Positions 8,636 through 18,391 are shown, counted from the first letter of the stretch. The stretch is 64,000 bases of DNA from Palsa-504 sp963787645 (GCA_963787645.1 CAWBDS010000008.1:119592-183591), one strand, 5' to 3'. Made by a program: numbers and translations. The notes: generated from the letters alone by a model not told the origin.

Positions 8636-9665
8636 ATGAGCCGAACGGCCCTAAGGTGCAAGCCGACGAACGTCACTCTCGGCTTCCAAACCGACCAGTC
8701 CGCCGACGCCTACACCCGCCTGGCCGTCATGGCGGAGTCGCTCGGGTTCGACGGCGTTCTCGGTGTTCCACGATCTTGGCTTTCAGCCCTCACTGTTCCC
8801 GCTGCTGGAAATGGCTCGTGTCACCACTCGCCTGCGGCTCGGGGCCGCCTGCTTGAATCCCTTTCTGCTCCACCCAGTCGAGATCGCCGGCCAAGCGGCC
8901 GCGCTTGACCTGGCCTCGAACGGACGGGCCTACGTCGGACTGGCTCGCGGAACCTGGCTCGAACGCATCGGCATAACGCCTGTTCGGCCACTGCAACGCC
9001 TCACCGAGGCCGTCGAGGTGGTCCGGCGACTGCTGGGTGGTGACGACTCCGCCTATGACGGCCAGATCTTCTCGATGGCCGCGGGAACACGCCTGGCCTA
9101 CCCGCGACGACGCGACGCCCTGGACATCCTGCTCGGGACCTGGGGTCCGCGCGGCCTGGCCCTGGCCGGCCGCTGCGCGGACGAGGTCAAGCTCGGCGGC
9201 TGCGCGAACCCAGACATGATCCGCCATGTCCGCGGCGTGCTCGACGAAGCCTGTCGCGCCGCCGGCCGCGATCCGTCGTCGGTCGGCCTGGTGGCCGGCG
9301 CGGTGACCGTGGTGGACGAGGACGGTGCCGCTGCCCGGCACATCGCCCGCGCGCAGGTGGCCGTCTACCTCGACGTCGTAGCCCCGCTCGATACCACCGT
9401 CACGGTGCCCGACAGCGTGCTGGCCCCGCTGCGCGCCGCGCTCGGTCGCGGCGACCCCGACCCTGCTGGCCGCTGCATCCCCGATGAGCTGCTCGACCGT
9501 TTCACGTTCGCCGGGACGCCAGCCGCGGTCGCGGAGCACGCGGCCGCGGTGTTCGAGGCGGGCGCCAGCCGGGTCGAGTTCGGCGGCCCACATGGACGCA
9601 CCGGCGCTCACGGCGTCGAACTGATCGGCACGAAGGTCCTGCCTGGCGTGCGCGAGGCATCATGA
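8636..9665 (+). CDS. LLM-class flavin/F420-dependent oxidoreductase, one-base frameshift near the 5' end
   Basis: The N-terminal strand of a luciferase-like TIM barrel (VTLGFQTDQSADAYTRLAV, then AESLGFDG) reads from ATG 8636. The rest continues one frame away from about 8763 (FHDLGFQPSLFPLLEMA) to 9665. One extra T near 8757-8759 explains the break: without it the sequence reads GFDGVSVFHDLGF. The remaining protein is complete, with GRAYVGLARGTWLERIG and a C-terminal VEFGGPHG. Members transfer hydride from F420H2 or FMNH2. The stop overlaps the next start (ATGA), showing translational coupling with the DUF885 gene. It is either a recent pseudogene or carries a sequencing error. Confidence 0.8.
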
Positions 9666-11293
9666 CCCCAGCGTCCGCATCGGAGATCGCCGATCAACTG
9701 CTGCGCGACCTCGCGCCCGTCGACCCGACCGCAACCGGCGCCCTGGGCCTGGAGCCGGCCAACGTCATGCCCGCGCTCGCGCCGGCCAACTTCGCGATCC
9801 GGCACGAGGCGTACCTGCGGGCGGACCGGTCGCTGGACGCGCTCGGGACGCCGGCGCCAGCCGAACGGGTGCTTGGCGCGGCACTCCGCGAACGCGTGGA
9901 CGCCCAGCTCACGCTGGACGACACCGGATTCACCACGGCCCAGCTCGCTCCGCTCGCCACCCCGATACACCAGGTCCGCGAAGTCTTCGATGACCTGCCG
10001 CGGCAGACCCCCGCCGACTGGGAGCGAGTCGCCGACCATCTGGCCCGCGTCCCGGGTACCATCGACGGCTACACCGAGACGTTGCGAGCCGCGGCGGACG
10101 CCGGGCACGTATCGGCCGCGCGCCAGGTGCTCGCCGTCGCGGCGCAGTGCGAGCGCTGGATCGGCGCCGACGACTTCTACCGGCGGCTGGTCGCCTCAGG
10201 TGAGCCACGGCAGCATGCTCGGCTGGACGCGGGCGCCGCCGCCGCAACCGAGTCGACCGCACGCTTCGCCGAGTTTCTCCGCGATGAATTGCTGCCTCGC
10301 GCGCCGAAGACCAACGGGGTCGGCCGCGACCTCTACACGGTCACCGCACGGGCGTTCCTCGGCGACAACGTGGACCTGGCGGACACCTACGCGTTCGGCT
10401 GGGCTGAGCTGGCTCAGCTGACTGCCGAGATGCGCCAGGTGGCGGCCAAGCTCGGCCACGATTCGATCGAAGCCGCGGCCGCGGCGCTGGACGCCGACGC
10501 AGCGCTTTGCTTGTCAACGCCAGCTGAGCTCACCGCCTGGTTGCAGGGCCGCGTCGATGACGTCACCAACGCTGTCGACGGCGTGTACGTCGACCTGCCG
10601 GCGGTGGCCCGCCGCGCCGAGTGCCGGATCTCGCCGAGCGCGTCCGGGGTCATGTATTACACCCCGCCCGATCCGTCCTTCAGCCGCCCGGGACGCATCT
10701 GGTGGGCGCCGCCGGCCGATGGCACGTCGCACACCTGGCGCGAGGTGACCACCGTCCACCACGAAGGTGTGCCCGGCCATCATTTGCAGATCACCGTCGC
10801 GATGACCGAGCCCCGGCTGCATCCGTGGCAGCGATCAATGGCGCATGTCCACGGCTATGTCGAGGGCTGGGCGCACTACGCCGAGCGGCTCGCCGACGAA
10901 TTCGGCCTGCTGCGAGGCCCCGGCGAGCGGCTCGGCATGCTGTACGGGCAGCGGTGGCGAGCGGCGCGGATCGTCATCGACATGGGGCTGCACCTGGGGC
11001 TGCCGATCCCGGCCGGCAACGGGTTCACCGACGCACCTGATTGGACGCCGTCTGCTGGCCGAGCCATGCTGCGCGAGGTCGCCGGTATCGACGAGACGAC
11101 CGCCCGCTTCGAGATCGACCGTTACCTCGGCTGGCCGGCGCAGGCCCTGGCCTTCCGGGTCGGCGCGCGGCTGTGGCGGCAGGCGCGCGACGCAGCCGAA
11201 CGTCGACCCGGCTTCGACCTGCGCGCCTTCCACATGCACGCGCTACGCCTCGGACCGCTCGGCCTTGGTCCCCTTCGAGAGGTGATGTCGTGA
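9662..11293 (+). CDS. DUF885-family putative metallopeptidase/hydrolase
   Basis: This 543-residue protein is full length for DUF885 and contains the family's metal-binding motif in TTVHHEGVPGHHLQI (about residue 365; HHExxxGHH) followed by HGYVEGWAHYAERL with a further acidic/His pair. DUF885 proteins resemble M3/M32-type zinc peptidases; the substrate is unknown. The start overlaps the LLM gene by ATGA, and its stop overlaps the GTG of the next gene, so three genes form a tight operon. With the divergent amidohydrolase this suggests breakdown of a peptide- or amide-like compound. That role is an inference from context. Confidence 0.88.
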   Translation: MTPASASEIADQLLRDLAPVDPTATGALGLEPANVMPALAPANFAIRHEAYLRADRSLDALGTPAPAERVLGAALRERVDAQLTLDDTGFTTAQLAPLATPIHQVREVFDDLPRQTPADWERVADHLARVPGTIDGYTETLRAAADAGHVSAARQVLAVAAQCERWIGADDFYRRLVASGEPRQHARLDAGAAAATESTARFAEFLRDELLPRAPKTNGVGRDLYTVTARAFLGDNVDLADTYAFGWAELAQLTAEMRQVAAKLGHDSIEAAAAALDADAALCLSTPAELTAWLQGRVDDVTNAVDGVYVDLPAVARRAECRISPSASGVMYYTPPDPSFSRPGRIWWAPPADGTSHTWREVTTVHHEGVPGHHLQITVAMTEPRLHPWQRSMAHVHGYVEGWAHYAERLADEFGLLRGPGERLGMLYGQRWRAARIVIDMGLHLGLPIPAGNGFTDAPDWTPSAGRAMLREVAGIDETTARFEIDRYLGWPAQALAFRVGARLWRQARDAAERRPGFDLRAFHMHALRLGPLGLGPLREVMS

Positions 11294-11604
11294 CCGATAT
11301 GGAGTTGTTCGACCTGCGGGTCACGGTCGAGAGCATCGAGGGCCGCTCGGTGTGCGGGCTCGCCGTCGGGGACTGGTTCGAGCTGGTCAACAGCAGCGAG
11401 CTGCGGCTGCCAGACGGTAAGCATTTCTGCATTTTCGCGCTGCAGTCGGTGTTGCCGCTCCTGCCCGCCAAGCAGCGGCAACTCCCCGAAGGTGATTGGC
11501 TCGAACGTGACTCCCTGGTGTGCTGCCCAGATCCCGAGGAACGCGTGATCATGCGCATCGAGCGGATCGGTCGCCGTAACCTCGACTCGTCGGAACTGAC
11601 CTGA
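11290..11604 (+). CDS. TIGR04076-family small protein
   Basis: GTG 11290 overlaps the preceding stop (GTGA). The product of about 104 residues begins ELFDLRVTVESIEGRSVCG, continues with AVGDWFELVNSSELRLPDG and FCIFALQSVLPLLP, and ends with a Cys pair in LVCCPDPEERVIMRIERI. This follows the TIGR04076 pattern, although the usual CP pairs are partly altered. Such proteins are commonly encoded beside oxidoreductases and hydrolases and may bind metal, but no function is established. It closes the LLM-DUF885 operon. Confidence 0.75.
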   Translation: MTDMELFDLRVTVESIEGRSVCGLAVGDWFELVNSSELRLPDGKHFCIFALQSVLPLLPAKQRQLPEGDWLERDSLVCCPDPEERVIMRIERIGRRNLDSSELT

Positions 11605-11826
11605 ACATCAGCCCGCCGCCACCGCCTGGCGGATGTAAACGTGACGTATCAGTTGGCGCTTTGCATCCTCTGCATAGTCAGGTCCTAGCCGGTCTTCCAG
11701 ACTGTCACACGACTGCAGGCCGAGGGGAGACGTCATGGGGTGTCCATTCACGGGTGTCGGCGGTGACGAGATCTGCCCGGTGACGGTGCTGTTCCTGGAT
11801 GAGGCTCCGGGTGCGCGGGGCAGGGT

Positions 11827-12405
11827 TCAGCAGGTGGCCGGACCGATGGGGACGGTGACGGTCGCTGCTCGCGCGGATGGCGAGGAGACCTCGAAGGTGA
11901 CGCAGGCCGGCCCGGTGACGATGACGCCGCCGATGAAGCCGGTGAAGCGCGGCCCGCACACGGGCAGCCGTACCTTGCTCCGCGAAGCCGCCAGCAGGGC
12001 CTGGCCTGAGCGGGCACTGAACAGCGCGTCGATGCGCGACGATGAGCCGTACACGAGCCTGGCGCTGGCGGGACGGGTGATGGAGACCGTGGCGAAGGGT
12101 GCCGCGGACGCGGAAACGGCGAGGAATGCCTTGTAGATGAAGTAGCGCGTGCCGCCGCTGGCTGTGCCGATCGGGTACAGGCCGGCGGGATCGTCTGATC
12201 CGGGGAGGACTAGGCCTTCGACTCCCCCGGTCACTGTCTGATGGTCTTGTCCCTGCTGGCCGGCCGAGTCGGAACAGCTCAGCGAGAGCGGCGAGGACGC
12301 TGCCGGGCTAGGTGCGGGATGCTCAGGGCGGGCCGGCGCGCTGGAGCATGCTGTGAGGGCGGCACCGATGAGTACCGTGGTCAGGAAGGTCACGGCTCGC
12401 CTCAC
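11827..12405 (-). CDS. Secreted lipoprotein of unknown function
   Basis: The frame opens at GTG 12405 and encodes 192 residues. The N-terminus is a classic lipoprotein signal: RRAVTFLTTVLIGAALTAC with a lipobox LTAC, so Cys20 should be lipidated. A Pro/Ser/Ala-rich linker follows (SSAPARPEHPAPSPAASS) and then a globular part with Cys residues (SLSCSDS, LPVCGPRF, TGPACVTF, PATC) that could form disulphides. I do not recognise the domain. The promoter region carries three GGTAACC boxes. Confidence 0.75.
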   Translation of the reverse strand: MRRAVTFLTTVLIGAALTACSSAPARPEHPAPSPAASSPLSLSCSDSAGQQGQDHQTVTGGVEGLVLPGSDDPAGLYPIGTASGGTRYFIYKAFLAVSASAAPFATVSITRPASARLVYGSSSRIDALFSARSGQALLAASRSKVRLPVCGPRFTGFIGGVIVTGPACVTFEVSSPSARAATVTVPIGPATC

Positions 12406-12412
12406 AAGCCCA

Positions 12413-12452
12413 GGGTAACCGGGGCCGCTGGCCCGGGTAACCGCAGGTAACC
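12413..12452. promoter_or_regulatory. Three GGTAACC boxes upstream of the lipoprotein gene
   Basis: GGTAACC occurs at 12414-12420, 12436-12442 and 12446-12452, that is 22 bp and then 10 bp apart, on one face of the helix. They lie 9-47 bp upstream of the lipoprotein start. The motif is itself nearly palindromic (GGTNACC), so this looks like a cooperative operator. The binding protein is unknown. Confidence 0.45.
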
Positions 12453-12632
12453 GGACGTCCCGCCGCGCGGCCGGGGTCCGGCGGACTGCGCATCTGGCTG
12501 CCGTCCGCCCAGGCCGTCCTGCCAGCTTCAGGCCTGTCAGCGGTCCTCACGGCCGTCCGCACGGAGCCGGCGCAACACGCCGTGATGCCTGATGGTTGAA
12601 CCGCTAGCTGAGGTTGAGCATGATCGGGGCTT

Positions 12633-13700
12633 GTGCCCGGTGAGCCTGATCTGCCCGGAGCGGCCGGGGAGCGGCGTGAGCTGCTGGCCAGGCTGCGGGC
12701 CGTAGTCGAGGCGAGGGACGCCGAGAACGCGATGCTGCGGGCGGAGCTGGCGGCGGCGCTGGAACGGCAGCGGCGGCTGGAGCTGCGAGTCGCGGAGCTG
12801 GAACGCCGACTCGGGCAGGACAGCGGCAACTCCGGGATGCCGACGTCGAAAGAGCCCATCGGGGCCAAGGAGCGGCGCAAGGCCGAGCGGCGGCACCGGC
12901 AGGAGTCCGAGCGGGAACGGCGCAAGGACCGTAAGCGCGGCGGCCAGCCCGGCCATCCCGGGGCGGCCCTGTCCCGGGACCCGGACCCGGATGAGCGGAA
13001 GAGCGCGGAGCCGCCGGTGCAGTGCTCGCGGTGCGGGACCGGGCTGGACGGTGCCGAGCCCGCGAAGCAGGGCTGGGCGCAGGTCTGGGACGTGACCATC
13101 GCCCGGTTCGTGACCGAGTGGCTGCTGCCCGCGCTGATCTGCCCGTGCTGCGGGCAGGTAACGATCGCGGACGCCCCGCCAGGCGCGCACCCGGGCACGA
13201 TTTGCTACGGCCCGGGCATCAATACCGCCGCGGTGCTGCTGAGCGGGTACGGGAACGTGCCCGCTGAACGGACCGCGCACCTGATCGGCATGCTGCTCGG
13301 CATCTCGGTGTCTGCCGGGTTCGTGGATAAGGCGGCCAGCCGGCTGGACGGCAGGCTGCAGGACGCCGGGTTCGATGACGCGATGCAGGCCGCGCTGGCC
13401 GCCGAGATGGCGCTCGGGGCGGACGAGACCCCGGTCAACGTGCTCACCGCTGACGAGGACCCGGGCACGGGGGAGCCGGACGGCGGGTCCCCGCGATCCT
13501 GGGGTTCTTCACCGGGTTCCTCATCACCGACGGGTACACCGCCTACCAGCAGATGCTGCCGGAGCTGGCCGGGATCCAGCAGTGCGCTGCGCACGTCATC
13601 CGCCGCTGCCGCGCGGTCACCAAGCTCGGCCCGGCAGCCTCCAGTCCTGGGCCGGCGACGTGATCGCCATCCCCCGCGAGGCCCACCGGGCCAGGTCCGT
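12633..13700 (+). pseudogene. IS66-family transposase remnant (frameshifted and truncated)
   Basis: The first about 285 codons are typical IS66 TnpC: a leucine-zipper-like coiled coil (LRAELAAALERQRRLELRV), the SGNSGMPTSK region, the zinc finger CSRCG...ICPCCG (about residues 131-173) and the start of the catalytic core with GADETPVNV (first Asp). Near 13490 the frame shifts; ILGFFTGFLITDGYTAYQ and CAAHVIRRCRAV continue in another frame, and another shift occurs near 13630 (SLQSWAGDVIAI). The element then stops abruptly near 13700 without the final Glu region. No terminal repeats were found, so this is a dead fragment. Confidence 0.8.
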
Positions 13701-13865
13701 ACGCCCTCTTGACACTGGTGGCCCAGATGGGTGCCGTGGGTCGAGCGATCGCTTGGTGGGCTGAGCAGCGTGGTCCGTCGCCGTGCCGCCCGGAGCGGGG
13801 ACGGAGGCAGCCGAGCGCCCGGCCGGCCCGCGGATCGTCTGGGATAGCGTGGGGGTACGGCGATC

Positions 13866-14788
13866 GTGACGCGAACCCTCGGGGTACCGGCGCGGAGGTT
13901 ACGATTCTCGGCTACGGCGCCATGGAGCTCAGGCGTCGGCCGCGCGGTCCGCAGATCGCGGATCAGCACGCGGGCCGGCTGCTGAACGCGGTTCTGGACG
14001 GCGGCATCAACTTGATCGATACCTCGCCCGACTACGGCCGCAGCGAGGAGTTGATCGGTACCTGCGTCGGCCACCGCCGCGATGAGTTCCTCCTCGCCTC
14101 CAAGTGCGGGTGCCCGCTCGTGGTCCCGGTCGGCGCGGTTCCGCCCTACCCGCATGACTACAGCCCCGGGAATGTCCGCGCTGACGTCGAGCAGTCGCTG
14201 CGCCGCCTGCGCACCGACCGCCTCGACCTGGTCCAGGTGCATATGTCACCGGCCAAGGCGACGCTCGAGGAGAACGGCACAGTCGAGACGCTCAAGGGCC
14301 TCCAGGCCGACGGCAAGGTCCGTTTCATCGGCATGTCGGGCATCTTGCCGGATCTGCCCGATCACATCGCGATGGGCGTCTTTGACGTCTTCCAGATCCC
14401 GTACTCCGCGGTCCAGCGTGACCATGAGGAGCTCATCACCGAGGCCGCGGGCGCAGGGGCGGGGACGTTCATCCGGGGCGGTGCGGCGCGGGGCGCCGTG
14501 GCGGAGGACAAGAACTGGCGGACCGGCCCGCTGAGCCAGGACCCTGGTGTCGGCCAGCGGAACTGGGAGACCTCCGGCCTGGCCGATCTGCTGAGCGAGG
14601 CGGGCATGAGCAACATGGAGTTCGTCCTGCGCTTCACGCTCAGCCACCCCGGCCTGTCGACCACGATCGTCGGCACGGCGAACCCCGTCCACCTGGCCAG
14701 CAACATCGCCGTCGCGCAGAGGGGACCACTCCCCGCCGACCTCTACGAAGAAGCCAAGAAGCGCCTCCCGCTCCCGGACGCCTGCTAA
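13866..14788 (+). CDS. Aldo/keto reductase, probable frameshift at the extreme N-terminus
   Basis: The barrel is intact: GTGAEVTILGYGAMELR, the catalytic Asp and Tyr in LIDTSPDYGRSEELIG, Lys in LLASKCGCP, His in LVQVHMSPA, and the C-terminal NADPH-binding TTIVGTANPVHLASNI. The expected start (GTG ACG CGA ACC CTC GG, giving VTRTLG) is at 13866 but lies one base out of frame; a missing G in the GGGG run at 13881-13884 would join it to the rest. An alternative start upstream in the main frame overlaps the IS66 remnant and looks artificial. It reduces aldehydes or ketones with NADPH; the substrate is unknown. Confidence 0.82.
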
Positions 14789-14845
14789 CCCACAAACCGG
14801 CGGAGCGTCACTCCTGGCGGCCGCCATTGTTACTCGTGGGTTTTT
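14787..14845 (+). terminator. Candidate terminator after the aldo/keto reductase
   Basis: AACCCAC at 14787-14793 pairs with GTGGGTT at 14836-14842, enclosing an internally GC-rich loop, and is followed directly by TTT. It overlaps the stop codon of the aldo/keto reductase. The T-run supports a Rho-independent role. The loop is long, so confidence is modest. Confidence 0.35.
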
Positions 14846-14855
14846 GCCTCAATCA

Positions 14856-16031
14856 TCATCCGAGTCCTTGTCTGAGCGCAGCGACCGCGTCAGGGTAGCC
14901 GGACAACTGGTAGGGCTTGTTTCCGGGCTCGGGCGGTCCGGAATAGGATTTAATGACAGGCGGGTTCGAGATGATATCGACGCTCAGGACCAGCTGGTAG
15001 CCGGCGTTTTCCCACGGGTCTAGAACAGGCTGCGCCGTGGCATCCGAGATTGTCTGCTGGTCATCCAGGTAGACGCCCGCGTACTGCAAATGCCCGCCCA
15101 GCAGTTTTCCCATGCCGTTGACATCAGCAGGGTTGTTAACTTGCGCCGCTGCGCCCTGGTCCGCTAGCAGCGGACCGCCGGGCCAGCCGGACCGGCTAAC
15201 GTGGCCCTGTACCCAGTAAAGGCCGATAGCCTGATGAGCCTTCAGCCAAGCCGTCATGCGGGTAAGGAAATAGGTGTCGTCTTGCCCGCCGAAGACGTGG
15301 AAGTCCAGACCCCACTCAGGGATGATGACGGGTTTGCCTGTTAGCTCGGAGAACCGGGCTGTCCAGTCCAATCCGCCCGGGCTGGCCGTCAGGGTCTGCT
15401 GCCAGCGAAGAGCCCAGTCGAGCCCGCCGGATACGGTATGAGGGTACCTGCCGTCAGCGCTGCCGTGCCAGTCGAAGATATCGGTTCCTACGTAGTCCAC
15501 GTAAGCGCTGCCGGGCCAGCACTCCGTCACCGTGGCCGCGCCGGGGTAAATGGTCCACAAGAACCTGAAGTGCTCACCGGGCACCGACCGCATAGTCGTA
15601 ACGACTTGCCGCCAGGCCAGGATAAAGGCATCGAGTTCAGATGACGGCGTGTGCCACACGCTCCACGCGTACCACCAGCCGTTCATCTCGCGACTGAGGT
15701 TAATAATGGTGTCGGAGAGCCCATCCCGTACCAGCAATTCACCGAGCCGGTAAAATCGCTGATTATCAGCGCCCGCCGCTGCCGCGACCAGAGCAGAGCT
15801 GTCTGACTTGTGACGGGCGGGCGTGGCGGAATTCGGCTGGCCATCGTTCAATAGCGCATCCAGCTCGGAATCCACAGCGCCGGACGCCATGATGACTGTC
15901 TTAGTCCTGCCGGCCGGCGCTGGCAGTTCTTTCGATGTAGATCTGGCGGGGACAGCAACGCCGACAACGACTGCAAGGAAGGTAAGAATTACTTGCCACT
16001 TTGCCTTGGGCATCTTCAACTTGATTATCAT
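14856..16031 (-). CDS. Glycoside hydrolase, GH26-like (secreted beta-mannanase type)
   Basis: ATG 16031 is chosen because it gives an export signal (MIIKLKMPKAKWQVILTFLA, then VVVGVAVP). The 391-residue product has features of GH26: the acid/base Glu in IINLSREMNGWWYAW (about residue 125), a tryptophan-rich cleft (VGTDIFDWHGS), and the nucleophile Glu in KPVIIPEWGLDF (about residue 235), separated by the usual distance. It probably cuts mannan or another beta-glycan outside the cell. No carbohydrate-binding module is seen. Codon use is less GC-rich than its neighbours (AAT, TTA-like codons), a hint of horizontal acquisition. Confidence 0.75.
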   Translation of the reverse strand: MIIKLKMPKAKWQVILTFLAVVVGVAVPARSTSKELPAPAGRTKTVIMASGAVDSELDALLNDGQPNSATPARHKSDSSALVAAAAGADNQRFYRLGELLVRDGLSDTIINLSREMNGWWYAWSVWHTPSSELDAFILAWRQVVTTMRSVPGEHFRFLWTIYPGAATVTECWPGSAYVDYVGTDIFDWHGSADGRYPHTVSGGLDWALRWQQTLTASPGGLDWTARFSELTGKPVIIPEWGLDFHVFGGQDDTYFLTRMTAWLKAHQAIGLYWVQGHVSRSGWPGGPLLADQGAAAQVNNPADVNGMGKLLGGHLQYAGVYLDDQQTISDATAQPVLDPWENAGYQLVLSVDIISNPPVIKSYSGPPEPGNKPYQLSGYPDAVAALRQGLG

Positions 16032-16279
16032 CTGCGACCTGGGCCGGGCCAGATGAGCGCGCACTTGCGAGCTGGCGGATGCGGTCGAGGGCCTGGCTGA
16101 GGTCCTTCCCCGCCCCAGGTTCCCGCCTTCCATGGGACCGCAGGGAATCTGGGCGATCCGTGGTGGCCGCTTATCTGCTTCACCACCGGCTCCATGCCAC
16201 CCAGCGTGCCCAGCAACTGCACAAGCTATTCCGCCAGGAAATCCAGGCATTCCGGCGAGCGCATCCGGATCTGCCGCTG

Positions 16280-16702
16280 TCAGCTGGCTTTTGACTGGCT
16301 GATCTCCACGAGATGGCCGTCTGGGTCTCGCAGGAAGCAGCGGATCTCAGCGCCCCAGTCATGCGGCGGGGTGAGGAAGGTGGCGCCTCTGGACCGCAGC
16401 GCCTCGTAGGTTGCCTGGCAGTCCGCCACGCGCAGCGTCATCGCGTGGCTGACCAGGTTGGCGTCGGCGGGCGGGGCGAAGATCACGGCGGGCTTGTCGG
16501 GGGTCGGGTCGCCGCCGCTGACCAGCAGCAGCCAGGTGCCTTCGAATCGCAGCACCACGCTGGTTCCGCTGTACTCGCGGTACAGTTCGGCGCCCAGGAC
16601 GTCGACCCAGAAATCCCGTGACCGCGCCGGGTCTGTGACGACCAGGATGTGCGTGACCGCTACGCCAGGCCCGAGCGGGCCCTGTGGCTGCTGGTTCGCC
16701 AT
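16280..16702 (-). CDS. VOC-family protein (glyoxalase/bleomycin-resistance fold)
   Basis: ATG 16702 follows a clear GGGAGGACC ribosome binding site. The 140-residue product shows two beta-alpha-beta-beta-beta units: VTHILVVTDPARSRDFWVDV begins the first and HAMTLRVADCQATYEAL the second, ending with the metal-ligand Glu in RDPDGHLVEISQ. VOC proteins include extradiol dioxygenases, glyoxalases and antibiotic-binding proteins; which one is not clear. The gene is monocistronic. Confidence 0.87.
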   Translation of the reverse strand: MANQQPQGPLGPGVAVTHILVVTDPARSRDFWVDVLGAELYREYSGTSVVLRFEGTWLLLVSGGDPTPDKPAVIFAPPADANLVSHAMTLRVADCQATYEALRSRGATFLTPPHDWGAEIRCFLRDPDGHLVEISQSKAS

Positions 16703-16923
16703 GGTCCTCCCGTTTGCGGCACGATGCCGCGATGTCACGTGATCTTAACCAGGGCGCGGGCGGCCAGTTTACCCAGGTGGGCGGCTCCGGCGGCATGCCG
16801 GAACCCGGACGGCGCGGTCGGACGGCTAGTGACCAGCGTCTGCGCGATGACTTTCCGGTCGCCGCGCGTCTTATTACCAGATGCCGTTAGGCAAGATGTC
16901 CGCGGAGAAGGAAGGGGTACCTC

Positions 16924-17448
16924 ATGGAGATCACCAATCTGGGTAAAGCGGATGGGCTGCCGCCGGTGGACTGGTCCGCCATCGCCGAGAAGCTCGAGGC
17001 GGGGTCGGCGCCCGCTGCGGACGCCTTGAACTCCCGCACGACCTGGCTGTCCACCGTGAACGAGGACGGCAGCCCGCATGTGACGGCGGTGGGTGCCCTG
17101 TGGCTGGACGGCACGTTCTGGTTCCAGACCGGCGCAGGCACCCGCAAAGGGCGCAACGTTACGCGCGATCCGCGGTGTTCGGTCGCGGTGTCGATCCGCG
17201 ACGCGGACGTCGTCCTCGAAGGTGATGCCGTGCGAGTGACCGAGCCGGGCGCTCTGGCGCGTATTGCGAAGGCCTGGGCGGCCCAAGGCTGGCCGGCCGA
17301 ACCCGACGAGAGCGGCCCGGGCATCACTGCCCCGTTCAACGCACCCTCGCAAGGACCACCGCCGTGGAACGTCTACCGCATCGAGCCGCGCTCGGCGATC
17401 GTGACCTTGGCCGCCGAGCCGGGCGGCCTGACACGCTTCCGGTTCTGA
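16924..17448 (+). CDS. Pyridoxamine 5'-phosphate oxidase-family protein (FMN/F420-binding split barrel)
   Basis: A ggaaggggtacctc site lies just upstream of ATG 16924. The 174-residue protein has the split-barrel pattern: TTWLSTVNEDGSPHVTAVGAL, FWFQTGAGTRKGRNV and CSVAVSIRDADVVLEGDA, ending in VYRIEPRSAIVTL. Relatives bind FMN or F420 and reduce small molecules, and some only bind haem or flavin. The residues RKGRNV fit the phosphate-binding site. It stands alone between a VOC gene and an SRPBCC gene. Confidence 0.87.
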   Translation: MEITNLGKADGLPPVDWSAIAEKLEAGSAPAADALNSRTTWLSTVNEDGSPHVTAVGALWLDGTFWFQTGAGTRKGRNVTRDPRCSVAVSIRDADVVLEGDAVRVTEPGALARIAKAWAAQGWPAEPDESGPGITAPFNAPSQGPPPWNVYRIEPRSAIVTLAAEPGGLTRFRF

Positions 17449-17555
17449 CGCTGCTAATCGGCTAGGCCGCCCTCGTAGCCGCACGGTGCGTGTGGGCCGC
17501 AGACCCAGCGATGGTTTGCGGTACAGGCGTAGAGGGTTCGACTCTGCTTATCCTC

Positions 17556-17918
17556 GTGGTCGTGGAAGAACTTGCCAGCAAGGAGAAGACACCGGCCCCA
17601 CCTGCCCCGGTGGTCTGGGACGCACTGGCCGATCCGGGCCATCCTGGCAGCAGCGCCTGGCTCGATCTGGCTGACGGCGAAGTTGCCCCGCAGGTCCTTG
17701 AGGCCAGCAGGCCGACGCTGGTCGTGTGGTCGTCCCTGTGGCCAGACCGACCCCATGATCAGGTCCGCTTCGAGCTGCGTCCCAAAGACGGCGGCTGCGC
17801 GGTGCGATGGCGTCTGCTGAGCCCTGACCCCGCGCCACCCACAGAGGTGATCAAGCACCGACGTCACCGGCTGAATTTCCTCATCAACGGGCAGCTGCGC
17901 GCCACATTTGATCTGTGA
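17556..17918 (+). CDS. SRPBCC-family (START-like) protein
   Basis: The product begins VVVEELASKEKTPAPPAPVV and reads WDALADPGHPGSSAWL, VLEASRPTLVVWSSLWP, QVRFELRPKDGGCAVRW and ends with LNFLINGQLRATFDL. This is the small hydrophobic-ligand-binding SRPBCC fold at about 120 residues. GTG 17556 and GTG 17562 are possible starts; no strong ribosome binding site is visible, so the start is uncertain. It meets the broken methyltransferase tail-to-tail. Confidence 0.65.
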   Translation: MVVEELASKEKTPAPPAPVVWDALADPGHPGSSAWLDLADGEVAPQVLEASRPTLVVWSSLWPDRPHDQVRFELRPKDGGCAVRWRLLSPDPAPPTEVIKHRRHRLNFLINGQLRATFDL

Positions 17919-18277
17919 ACCAACCGCTGCCCAGTGCTGCGGCGGCTTGGCCTCGCTGAGCGCATGCGTAGCGCCAGCACAGAGCGCCAAATCGGCCGGG
18001 GCCCCAGTGGTGCCGACCGCGGACTCCTGGATGAACGACACCCGCCCCGCGAGGCCCGGGCCATCGCGCCGTCCGGGCCGCGGGCGAGGTCGGCGTCGCT
18101 GATATCTATCCCGGTGCCGACCGCACCCGGGACCTCGGTGAGGACGCCGAGCATCAGCTCGCCCCAACCGCGGCCGATATCGAGCACTGTGACCGGGCGT
18201 GTCCTGGCGAGTCGGCCGACGATGCGGGCGGCTCTGGCCTCAGACATCGGCCATGGAACGTGAGACGGGAGAACCAC
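17919..18277 (-). pseudogene. SAM-dependent methyltransferase remnant
   Basis: ATG 18277 opens a reading frame with WPMSEARAARIVGRLAR and the SAM-binding glycine loop in VTVLDIGRGWGELMLGVL, then TGIDISDADLARG. Near 18080-18090 homology moves to another frame (RVSFIQESAVGTTGAPADL, then LCAGATHALSEAKPPQHWAA) and stops where the SRPBCC gene begins. The C-terminal half of the fold is missing. It is a dead gene truncated by a rearrangement. Confidence 0.7.
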
Positions 18278-18391
18278 GGCGGGAGATCGTCAGTCATCGG
18301 TGCGACCCTAGGCCGCCCGCGCGGCGTCGGCAATTATTACTTTCGTGGGTCTCGAACCGGATCGCCAGGCCAGGCCGGGCAGGCAGGCTGG

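Noticed and set aside
16032..16279. Short plus-strand gene (LLHHRLHATQRAQQLHKLFR region)
   Set aside because: It has no start codon with a ribosome binding site and no recognisable family; at best a relic.
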